Program-made: the position numbers and the translations under genes
Notes under the pieces: generated by a model
What the model saw: the letters and a program-made list of their open reading frames with translations, nothing else
Databases searched by the model: none
What the model was told of the DNA's origin: nothing
Origin: Halichoerus grypus
Lineage: Eukaryota; Chordata; Mammalia; Carnivora; Phocidae
Length of the DNA: 64,000 bases
Assembly (NCBI RefSeq): GCF_964656455.1
Contig: NC_135716.1
Span: forward strand, 105,680,389-105,744,388
Direction: 5' to 3'
Part shown: positions 47,468 to 58,000 of the stretch, piece after piece
How the letters are laid out: each line of letters begins with the position of its first letter
Position numbering within the stretch: the stretch's first letter is position 1

Positions 47468-47945
47468 GTGAGAGACATACCACTCTTGCTCTTACTTGAG
47501 CACTTAAAGGCCACCGTAGGGTTATTAACTGGCCTAATTTCAATATTGTGGTGTCTCAGGAAATAGGGAGGCTCAAAGAGGGACAGCAGTTAGTGGCCCA
47601 GTCAGAACACACAAAGCATTTGTCTATTAGGTTCGCCGTCTTGTATGGACACAGTTCGTGGCACCCCGGAACAATTACAATAGTTACATCAAAAATCACT
47701 GATCACAGATCCCCATAGCAAATACAATAATGATGACACATTTTGAAATATCGCAAGCATTACCAAAATGTGACTTGGAGACACCAAGTGAGCAACTGCT
47801 GTGGGAAAAATGGTGCCCATAGACTTACCTGACGCAGGGTGGCCACAGAGCTTCAGTTTGTAAAAAAATAAAAAAATAAAAAAAATAAAATGCAGGATCT
47901 GCAAAGTGCAATAAAGGAAGTGCAATAAAAAGAGGTACACCTCTA

Positions 47946-48904
47946 TTTTACTTTTAATCATTTCAAGCTATATTTCATTGCTAACTCAAGACTATTTTCT
48001 CCTGTTGCCAATGGCACTTTAAAAAAAAAAGATTTTATAGTGCAAAGCATTACACAGACATGAAAACATTGGAACAATTTGTTTCACTATGTCAGTGTGC
48101 TACTCCCTACGACATCTACAATATCTATCGGCAACTGGGATTTCACAGTTTATGAATGACCTTGAAAGCAGTGCAAACTGGAATTATATGTCTCAGATTC
48201 TGAGAATATGCTCTAAATGTGTCCATTATATTTAAATATACATAAGTATACATATATTTTTTTCTCCCCCAGACAAGACATATTTTTTTCATTGCATTTT
48301 ACCTCTTCACTCAAAGTAAACTTGGACAATAATTACGGTGTGCTTTTGAGGGATAAGCATTTTTCTAATCTTTTTACTGTTGTCACAGCAGGAAATTGCT
48401 TGTTGGTATCATGTATTTTGTTTAAAAGCAGACGATCTACTCAATAAGATAGGTCATGGCCATATGTTGGTAGCCTAAAAAAATTCATACACAGAAAATA
48501 TATTGTGTAAGATACTTACAAAATTGTCCAAGCTGCCATTATTTCAAGGGTTTGTCAAAGGTAAACATAAGATGTATATATGTTGTTCTTCTGAATCTCG
48601 AAGTATACAATGATTTTTATCCTTTCTAACAATACCTCTCTTTCAACACTGGAGAGTTTTTCTCAATGTATTTTCTTAGACTACGCAAGGGGGAGGAATC
48701 TCTTTGTGTTCCAAAGGGAAAATTCAGACTAATTCCTGGAGAGGCGGCATCGGAACGTTATTGAGGAGAGAAGGCAGCGAGTGTTGCAGGTCTCCAGGAC
48801 CCAGTGTGGGGGCACTGGCTGAGTCAAAGGAAGGAAATGGCATCACAAACAAGGCCGTCAATGGACAGTTAAATTCTACCTGCAAATTTCCATTCGCTCT
48901 TTTA
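47946..48904. other. unassigned non-coding sequence
   Basis: No gene or named repeat is supported. Confidence 0.45.
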
Positions 48905-49080
48905 GCAACTATGTATTGAACACCTGCATTGTTCCAGGCTCCATTCTAGGTACTCCAGACAAAGCCCCGAACAAGACAGAAAAAGTTGTCTGACCTCAAG
49001 AAACTGTTATTCTAGTGGAAGAAGACCCAAATAAATGGGAAAAAAGAGAAATACGTAGAATATTCGGTAATACCAGTTAT
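48905..49080 (-). mobile_element. L2 LINE 3' remnant, antisense
   Basis: tgtattgaacacctgcattg, ttccaggctccattctaggt, agccccgaacaagacagaaa, ttattctagtggaagaagac: the antisense L2 3' region. Confidence 0.65.
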
Positions 49081-49369
49081 GGGGAAAAAAAATAGAGCAG
49101 GAAAGGCTCACAGGCAGTATTAGGAGGGGTTTCTCTAAATACAGTGGTCAGTCACTTCAAGAATCAGTTCAACACTATCTCTTTGGCAGAGTTCTTCTCT
49201 GTTTTGTGAGATGGATGCTGACAAAATGAGAGACATAGAGTCCTGTGTTTCAAGACTAATTTCTTTTTCATTTTTTGTTCATTTACCCATTTCGCTTCTT
49301 AAAAAAATATATATGCTTCATGGTATAATGGCTCTCCTCACAATCCTTTAAGGGTTAACCATCTTTCTT

Positions 49370-49745
49370 AGTGTAAAATCCACAGTCCTTACCATGGCCT
49401 ACAACATTGCTACACGATCTGATTTGTTGCTGACAGTTTGGCTTCATCACCTACATTCTTCATGCTCACTCAATTCCAGCCACCATGGCCTCCTTGCTAT
49501 TCCTTAAACACACCAATTCCTGTCTGAGGACTTTTGCATGGCTGTTTCCTTTACCTTGAAGTTTAGTCCTCCGGGTATCTGAATGGCCTGTTCTCTGGCT
49601 TAGTTTTGGTCTTTCTTCAATAGGACATCTTCAGAGAAGCCTTTCTGGAACCTTCTAACTAGAAAATACCCACCCCTTCCAACCCTATAAATCTACTCTC
49701 GTACTGGGTCTCAGTTCTACTCATAAACAGAGACTGAATATTTAC
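49370..49745 (+). mobile_element. L2 LINE 3' remnant
   Basis: ccagccaccatggcctcctt, gctattccttaaacacacca, ggacttttgcatggctgttt, ttcagagaagcctttctgga: clear sense L2. Confidence 0.75.
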
Positions 49746-49789
49746 ATCCTTAAAGTGGATAGTCCATATACAATCTCTCCATGGAGGTG

Positions 49790-50115
49790 ACACTCAGGCT
49801 GAGAACAAAATGATACAGATAGATTCAGTCATGTGCATGACAGGAGGAATGCTTTCTAGGCAAATGGAAATTGATGCAAGAAGTCTAAAGCTTGACAGTG
49901 TTGAATTTCAAAAAGGTCAGTGTGACTGGAGCCAGGAGGACAAGGGGCAGCAAGTTTTTAGACGAGGTTACAAAGGCGGGCAAGGGCCAGACCACATAAG
50001 AACAGTTTAGATGTTACCATATATCTGATGGGAGGACCTCATAGAATTTTAAGCAGGGTGGTAGTATGTTCAGAGGATCACTTAAGTCACTTTAAGTGAG
50101 CCTGGTGTTCTGGGG
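49790..50115 (+). mobile_element. ancient dispersed repeat (related to 50840 and 54440 copies)
   Basis: gtgactggagccaggaggac, gggccagaccacataagaac, and attttaagcagggtggtagt follow the same order as two other copies in the window. A mammal-wide repeat that I recognise but do not name. A 66-residue frame inside is incidental. Confidence 0.55.
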
Positions 50116-50839
50116 AAATATGGTTAAAATGTAATCTTAGTGTCGAAACAAAATGAAAGATATCAATTAAGCAAGAAGTATTTATTGGGTATCTTCTATA
50201 TGTTCTTCATTCTGTAAGGCACCAGAGGGACACCTCATATATCCTTACATAGATATTCCCACATAAAGATATATTAGACACATTTCTATCCTTATAGCGA
50301 TGCAAGCTAACTGGCAGTATTACTAAAATCATAAATTGATTGTAGGGCATTTAAGTGTTAAACTTGATGACTTTGCCAATAAGAATTGGGGAAAGAGGAT
50401 GATCGGTGTGAATGTTAATTGTCAAATAATAACTCATGATCATTTGCTAGATTCTTCTCTAGTTTAATTACTGTCAGCTGTCAACAAATTCATTCTTTGT
50501 CACTGAAACACAATAGTGAGAAAAATTAACATAGTTCTGCTCTTCAAGGAGCTTGCAGTCTAGTAAAGAAAAAAATTAAAATATTTTCTTCAAAAATGCA
50601 TGACTTCAAACTGTAATGATTATTATAAACAAATATTCCACTGTACTATGAAAACATTTAAAGTGCCTGATTTAATCCACGTTATCAGATGAGACTTCTG
50701 TGCTCAAGTATTATTTGCGTTGAATCTAAATGCAGAGCAGGAAGAGATGATGGGGATAGGAGTAGAGGGAAAATCATTGCTTGCAGAGGAACATGGGTGA
50801 AACCCCTGAACTGGTGGAAGCTTGGTGTCGTTGAGAAAT

Positions 50840-51310
50840 TGATAGAAAGCCATTGCGACTGGAGGGCAGAGATGCCGCGCTAGAAAGAGTCAGGAAGAGG
50901 TCAGCCTAATAGGTCTTTGGAAGCCATGTTAAAAGCAATGGAAAATCACTGAGAGATTCTAAACGGGGAATGCCATGATCAGATTCTCATGTTTTAAAGA
51001 TCCTTCTGGCTAGGTTTGGGTGAAAGTAGGGCAGGCTTGATAGGTGTAGGAGGTTCCTTTTTTTTTTTTTTTTGTAGGCGGTTCTTATAGTGCCCTTTTT
51101 ATATGGATATTTTATAATCACATCAAACTAAAGAGGGCTAAACTGTAGACTGGAATGGAATGCTGGTGGTGGGGATGTTGGGAAGCAAGTAAACTCAAGA
51201 TTATAGAGGTGGCTGGATGAATGGATAGGTTAAAACCAACCAGACGCGGTGGTATATGACATGAAGGCTTGAAGAAGATGGGAATGTCAAAGATGACCAG
51301 TGGCTCTCTG
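50840..51310 (+). mobile_element. ancient dispersed repeat, second copy
   Basis: gcgactggagggcagagatg, gaagaggtcagcctaatagg, gaatgccatgatcagattct, aagatccttctggctaggtt. Same family as 49790-50115 and 54440-55060. Interrupted by a poly(T) insertion at 51057-51072. Confidence 0.55.
51057..51072 (-). mobile_element. poly(T)-only insertion with flanking repeats
   Basis: A run of 15 T (plus one C) is flanked by tgtaggaggttc (51045-51056) and tgtaggcggttc (51073-51084), which match at 11 of 12 positions. There is no element body. The simplest reading is a retrotransposition event that copied only the poly(A) tail onto the minus strand. Confidence 0.55.
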
Positions 51311-51329
51311 GTTTGTGTAATCAAAAGAA

Positions 51330-51530
51330 GGGGCGCCTGGGTGGCTTAGTCAGTTAAGCTTCTGCCTTCAGCTCAGGCCCTGATCTCAGGGTCCTGGGTT
51401 TGAGCCCCACGTTGGGCTCCCTGCTCAGCGGGAAGTCTGCTTCTCCCTCTGCCCCTCCCACTGCTTGTGCTCTCTCTCTCACTCACTTTCTCTCTCACAA
51501 ATAAATAAATAAAATCTTAAAAAAAAAAAA
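51330..51530 (+). mobile_element. SINEC-type SINE
   Basis: Head ggggcgcctgggtggcttag, body tctgccttcagctcaggccc, tail cacaaataaataaataaaat plus A run. Flanking repeat weak (aaaaga). Confidence 0.93.
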
Positions 51531-52064
51531 GATGATGGCACCCTTCACTAAGATAGGGCACTGCGTAATATCGTGTTGGTTTTTTAAAACAGTATGTTGT
51601 TCTAGTCTCTGCACAGTGACCTTGTAAAGTCAAATTAAGCTTTAAAGACCACGCTATCTTACAGGTATTGCTTATTTTTAAGGACTTTATGTTTTAGATA
51701 CAGTTTTTGCATTTAAGTCAGATACATTCTCTATAAACAGAAACTTTTTAATACTTGGCTGCATTTACATACTTATTTGATATGTCTAGCAGATTAATCT
51801 TGTTAATTTCCTCACAAAAGCGTATTTATCAATACCTTCTTTCCATGAAAACCTTCTTCTTCTTATCTAATAATTATAATTGATGAGGACTAAGGTTTTT
51901 TTGCCTCAAATCTAACCTCTGTCTTCTCACTCTTTAAGCCATCTGTATCCTTGGAGTGCAAAGGGGGACTTTTATTAATGAGTGGTACACATTTACTGCT
52001 TTTGTACATTAATTTCCAGCTAATGAAAATTTAAGGATGCTGAGATTCTTTCTTCCCATCTCAT

Positions 52065-52300
52065 TTTTTCACATTATTTCCAGATAGCACATCTTTCTTT
52101 TAAGTGAAATTCACAGTGGCATTTAGCACTTTCACAGTGTTGTACAAACATCACCTCTATTGACTTCCAAAATATTTTCATCACCCCCCAAAAAAGCTCC
52201 ATAGACATTAAGCAGTTACTCCCCATTTCTTCTCCTTCCCAGCTCCTGGCATCCACTAATTTGTTTTCTGTCAATAGCATGTTACTTTAATAGTTCTTAT
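52065..52300 (-). mobile_element. ancient LINE-1 3' end, antisense
   Basis: tggcatttagcactttcaca, gtgttgtacaaacatcacct, ccaaaatattttcatcaccc, agcagttactccccatttct, cctggcatccactaatttgt: an older L1 3' region in antisense. No TSD recognised. Confidence 0.75.
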
Positions 52301-52999
52301 TAACACTCACTTTTAACTGTAAAAAATATTATATTTCCTCAGAATACACTAACATTTAATAATATGAAAATTTTACTCTAGAAAATTTGAAAACCTCACC
52401 AGCATAAAATTAACATTCAGATCTAATATGCAAATTCTAATTGAATACACAAATTTAAATCTTTCAATTGTTTTAAATATTCAGATTCATTCAACAAATA
52501 TTAACTGACACCTTCTTTATGTTAGGGATTGTAAGGATAAAAAAATAATATAATACATGGTCTTTACAGGCAGGGAATAAGTTTCAGTAAATTTACTTTG
52601 AGCAGTCAGTTTAAATTCAGGCAGTAGTAAGTTTAAATTCAGAATCCCTCTTATTTCACAGGTGGAGAAACTGAGGCCCAGATTCTAGGAAATGTTTCCA
52701 AGTCATGCACTGTCTCATCCAGAAGCTATTTGTTAATCAGGGGTGTTGGAGTTTTATTGCCAGAGTCTATGCAATAGAAAAGGTTCAAAGGATTGATTCC
52801 GTCCGGCAGTCTGCTATGAGCATGATGGGTATACCGGGAAAAAAAGAATCTAATTGTCTAATGGGACAATTTCAATGGTTTAACTGGAATAATCTATATC
52901 CTAAATAAAATTTAAATGCTGTTTCCAAGAAGAGTGCATTTCAAAGTATGGGGACTAGAGTACATCTTTCTTAGATAGATAGATGATAGATAGAGAGAT

Positions 53000-53034
<35 letters not shown>

Positions 53035-54309
53035 GATAGATAGATAGATGATAGAGATGAGCAAAAGGAGAATTCCTTTTCTACTTTGTCATTTTTCAAA
53101 AAATAAGGGAGGAGGTAGAAGAAATTTACTGACAGGATACTAGGCATCTCCCGTATTTTTTAAAAAGCTGCAGAGTCCTATCATTTAAACCCAAGGACGT
53201 TTAGGCTCTGTATCTCTCCTTTCTCAATGTCATACTCCTGGGGGAGAATTTGACTTGCTCGTCTTGGGTCAGGTGTCTGCCAATGGATTGATCTAGTATG
53301 GTAAGGGTTAGAAGGACAAGGAGAACAAACTTGGCTTTGGGGGAATTTTCCACCCAGTACAGGAGTCTTTTCTAGAAAAGGGACAATAATGTCAGTACAA
53401 TAAAATGCTCAAGAGGTTTCTATTATGAAGATATTCATGGGCAATTGAAAAATATATTGTTTTAAAAAGGATGCAACATTAGAAGGGTCAGACAGCCCCA
53501 TTTGGAAGTTAAGTAACTTAAATCGTCAGACAAGGAAAACCAAAATCAAATAGCTTCAAAGCTACTTACACAATTACCAATTTGATCAGAGATACAAAAC
53601 TGTAATGAAATTTTTCAATGCATTGTAGCTATGCTTTTTCTGTAATTCAAGTTATATATTTTAGAAATTAGAAAATCATAAAAGAATACTGATGCAAAGT
53701 TGCAGATATTACATTTCTGGATTGAAAAATATGATTCCTAAATGACATGCTGATCATATTCTTATCACTTTGATCTCTGGTGAAAAGTGTTAATTTCTTC
53801 TGCCCATATTAGCCAGGCGGGATGAGCTGCAAGCTTAGAACATCTTTCTTTACCTCAAGATCTGGAGAAAGGCCTGAACAATTTCCTTTTTTACCTCCTG
53901 GCAGCCTGGATGGTACCTAAGTCATGGCAAGAAACAGAGGATGAGCACTGGACCCTGTCAACGGGCCTCAATAACACAGCTCTGGTTTTGTTTTTCTCAT
54001 TGGCTTCTACTTCAGGCTTAGCTTGAAGACCAGGCTCTGCTGCTTAAAAATAGTCAAGATCATAAGGAAGAGGAGAGTCGCAGAAGTTTTCATGATAGGG
54101 GAAGAGATTGAGATAGGCCTAGAAAAACACAGGCAAGAAGGGGAGACACAACTCCAGGCAAAGGGAAGAGTATGAATGGAAATTAATCAAGCAGGTGTAG
54201 AGAGGTAGAGATAGAAAGAACTTTCCTAAACATCCACTAGTCACCTTCTCCATCTTTTGGCATGTTATCAATGCTTTTCTTTTTCAAGACAGTATCTAGG
54301 ATTAAGGGA
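52301..54309. other. mostly unassigned non-coding sequence
   Basis: No gene supported. Includes an antisense MIR/L2-like part near 52495-52690 (cattcaacaaatattaactg, caggtggagaaactgaggcc) and the GATA array listed separately. Confidence 0.45.
52973..53058. repeat. (GATA)n microsatellite
   Basis: About 85 bp of TAGA/GATA units with several gatgatagata interruptions. It is the reverse-complement type of the TCTA array at 33.4 kb. Confidence 0.95.
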
Positions 54310-54435
54310 AAGAAAAGTAAGTAGGGCCTGGAGTCAGAAAACCAGGATTTAATTATGGTTGTGCTATGCAATGACTGACATTTGACAAATATTTACCCTT
54401 ATAATCCTCACTTTTCTTATTTGCCAAAGAGATCT
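54310..54435 (+). mobile_element. MIR SINE remnant
   Basis: gcctggagtcagaaaaccag, gatttaattatggttgtgct, then cctcacttttcttatttgcc. Partial, diverged. Confidence 0.5.
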
Positions 54436-54439
54436 TAAA

Positions 54440-55060
54440 ATAACACGTGGTTTATAGGGCTGGCATTATAGAGCTTACACCCAGTAGGGAATAGAGGCAA
54501 CCAAAAAATAAACAAGTAAATGTATACCATGCTAATTTGTGATAAGGGTTGTCAAATACAGGAGAGTGAAGGTGGTTTGCTTGGGCAGAACCGTGGAAGA
54601 GGGTGTGATCCGAGAGTCTCTGAAAGAAAGGCATTGGAGTAGACGTCAATGAAATCATGGACCAAGCCATGCAGTTTTCTAGAGAAAGAATGTTTCCAGC
54701 AGAGGGAATGGTAGATAAAAAAATCCCTGAAGTGGGAGCACATTTGGCATAACCTAAGAACAGTAAGGAAGCCAGAGTAGCTGATGCAGAATGACCAAAG
54801 GTTGAAAATGACATCAGAGAGGAAGTTGAGCTGGGGATAGGGGACAGTTAAAGGAAGGTCTTATAGGTTGTGGTGAGGACTTTAGATCTTACCATGAGAC
54901 ATATGGGAAACCGTTGGAGGGTTTTGAGCAGAGAAGTGACATAAAATAGCATATTTTAAAGAAACTATTTGGGCTATTCTTATGGACAATAGACAGCATG
55001 GGTAGAAGAAGCAGGGAGACCATTTGGAAGGTTATTGCAACAATTCAGGTGAAATATAAT
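54440..55060 (+). mobile_element. ancient dispersed repeat, third and longest copy
   Basis: ttccagcagagggaatggta, ggaagccagagtagctgatg, gtggtgaggactttagatct, gggaaaccgttggagggttt, tgagcagagaagtgacataa, gaagcagggagaccatttgg-aaggttattgcaacaat. Same family as the copies at 49.8 and 50.8 kb. A 120-residue antisense frame lies within it and shows no domain. Confidence 0.6.
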
Positions 55061-58000
55061 GCTATTCCACAAATTTTATTTGCCAACTGTAATATGAAAT
55101 GTTATCATTGTATTTTCTTTTTTCTCCATTGCAACCCAAGAAACCCAGCTTAGCCGTGAGCATTTTCCCCTACTTCTTGCTAGATCCAGGAAAAGAAGGG
55201 GAAGAGAGAATTGGTCCACAGAATGCAATTCCCATTAAAACTGACTTTTTTAGAAAACTAACTTATCCAGGCTCTGGTCTGTCCTACTTGACAATGATGC
55301 ATAGTTGCTGGTGCTTGAAAATGGCTGGGACGCCAGAAATCACAAGGTGGTATTTTAAATTTTGCTTGTTTGTTTCACAAGTACAGAGTTTTCTTTGTTG
55401 GATAGAGGCAAATAAAGAAACATTAATTTCTCCTGGGCCAGATTCCTTTTACACATGCATCTGTAGTGAGAAGCACCTTGCTTAGGAAGAACTGTGACCT
55501 CAGAAAACTAGGGGTAAAAAAGCTGGGTTAAAGAACAGCTTATTATAAACTTTATGAAAACATTATCAGTTTAAGAAAAACATAGTATAAGATGATAATT
55601 TTTAAATAGCATATTAGTCCTTGCACTACTTGGTTTTAATAGGTTGTAGACAACACAATCATAAATCCATGGAAGCCATAAGCTATTGTGTTGTGGTTGT
55701 TTCTGGTAGTTACTCAAATTTCAAAATAGGACAACTTTTATAAAGATTGTTCTGTCTTCTTGTCTCTATTTATTTTACTGTTCAGTGTTTTGCAAAGGCG
55801 AACAAGGAAAAGATTCTTCAGTTGTTTCTTTTTCTATCCTTAACATAGATCCGATTTAGGACAAAAGCTTTGATCCAGGGCTGGCTTAAACGCCACATAT
55901 ACCCAAACCTATGATCTTCTAAAGTTCCAGGTTCAGGGAAAGCCGCAGTGAAGAATATTATTTTGGACACAGTTTCAAAAACTGCAAATAGTTCTGTTGT
56001 TACAAAATAGAGTCACCTCATTTGCCCTTCGTTTTAAAAGAAGCTGGGGATGATTTTAGAAGTTATTTTCCATAGCTAGTCAGCGCTCATTGGCATTCAT
56101 CCTGTCACTGCATCTTACGATATTTGCCACTGAGACTTCTACGTTACAGGAAACCACACTTCCAAAAAAATTGCCATTTCCCAAGTTTCACTAAAATGAC
56201 GCGGTGACTGCCTGAGCTTTTGGACGTTGTTGCCAAACTGCTCTCATTTCTCTACAATCTCCCTTTTAATGAAAATTGGAGCTGCAGATATTCCATTTCT
56301 AGTTGGACTGCCTGCCGAGTAATTTTTTTGAATAGACAGTTACTACTCCAGGTACTCTGCCATTTCTCCAGTAAACGCAATTATAGATCATATAGGCACA
56401 CAGATGGGAGTGGGGAGGGAGAGTAGGGGCATAAAAATAGGATCAAGATAGAGATAAGGATCAGTAAAGGAATCGGTATAGGTATGTAACTTCTGTTTCT
56501 GTATTTCCTATAGAAAAACTACCCTAGAAAAAGAATCCATTTTCCAATAAATGAAGCACCCAAAACTGGATGAAAAACACAACTGGAAATACAGAATAAA
56601 CTTTCTGTTCCTTGGAAGGGTTTATGAGTAATAAAGGCCAATATTATGGTAAATTATCTTCACGTGTATAGCCTGTGTAGGTTATTGAATCTGTTTACTT
56701 GTCCTAAAGATTTCTGGTTAGAAAGAGAGCATAGGATGAGAGCAAAAGATACGAGTTTAAGCCTAATTGTATGACTTTGGTCAATCATTTAAGTGTTCAT
56801 TGATTCTTGGTCCTTTATTCTTATTTTTAAACATATATAAATTTAATACCATATATGCATATATATGAAATGTATATAAATATATACATATATCTCATAG
56901 GATTGCTGTAAGAATCAAATGGATTATAGATGTGAAAACATTTTGAAAGCATAAAAATACTTAATATAACTATTTTGTCTGTTGATTATTACCTTAAAGA
57001 AAACTACCACATGACCTTAAGAAAGGAAGGACAGAATTGTCAGAATTTAGAAGGATAAAAATTTTATACATTGTCTTCTGGATTTGATTGTATAATTTGT
57101 ACACAATTTATTTTAGTTCCTTCTAGCATATTTCCGTTAAATTAAGCCTTCTTAAACTAAAGCACTTAAAAAAAGAGAGATCTATTTATCTTTCTATTGT
57201 GGACAGAATAGGAAAGATAAAAGGCAAGCCTCCCGATGAATTATGCTTCGCATTAACGGCATCAGAAGCAGTAATTTATCTTAATATTTCCAGGCGGTAT
57301 ATATTATTGTTCAACAAATATTCACTCCCTGCCTACACCCAAGACCTCTCTGGAGAGAGCATTTCCTTAACCCTCCAATGTCGCCCTGGCCACGTACTCG
57401 TTCCATCCGGGAGTGAGAGTGTGCCAGTTCCAAACTTAGACCTTAAGAGATAACAGCTCTTCCACTGGCCTTTCTCCAAGCTTCTGATCTTCAGCATGAG
57501 AAGTATATGCTCAGGTGTTTGCAACACTTCCTGTCTGGCCCCGGAATGTGACAGGTGGAGCATAGCCCCTTCCCCAGCCTATTTGCCACTTGTGAGCATG
57601 AGGCTGAGTGGTTGAGGCTGCAAGCTACAGATCTGTAAGGTGTTGGTTCGGCTGCACTATGATGGCAGCGGCTAATTAGTATACCTCGTCACGACTACCA
57701 CTTCCCGAGAAAACTTCTAGAGAATATGAGACCCAAATGGACCTGCTGACTCCTTCTCCCCAATCTCATCTCTGTCCACCAGAGGGAAATTTTGAGTCTC
57801 CAGAGGAGAACATTAGTACCCAGATCACTTATCCTGTTGGGGAGCAAGTGATAAAAGAACAAAAGACCAAATGTTCCCAGTTTAGAATTTGAAGTAATTG
57901 AAAGCCTTTGAATTGAGAAAAAAAAAAACCAACCCTGGGTAAAAATCATCAGGTTACCCTCTGTGGGGAAGGAATAAAGGGGGTGAAGCAAGAGGTTATT

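Larger units (their letters stand above)
45418..47943 (-). mobile_element. Tigger1-like DNA transposon, end to end but broken
   Basis: Terminal inverted repeats are present: left caggcatatcttggaaatac, right ending agaggtacacctc. The expected TA dinucleotide lies on each side (45416-45417 and 47944-47945), the insertion signature of pogo/Tigger (Tc1-mariner group) elements. The transposase reads on the minus strand in pieces. There is an internal deletion between the ORF pieces around 46410-46440, where coding sequence jumps. Inserted material includes a SINEC (46979-47182) and an unrelated segment near 47311-47467. Confidence 0.93.

Noticed and set aside
55099..55485. 128-residue plus frame as a gene
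   Set aside because: No recognisable motif, no neighbouring exon signals, and a length compatible with chance.
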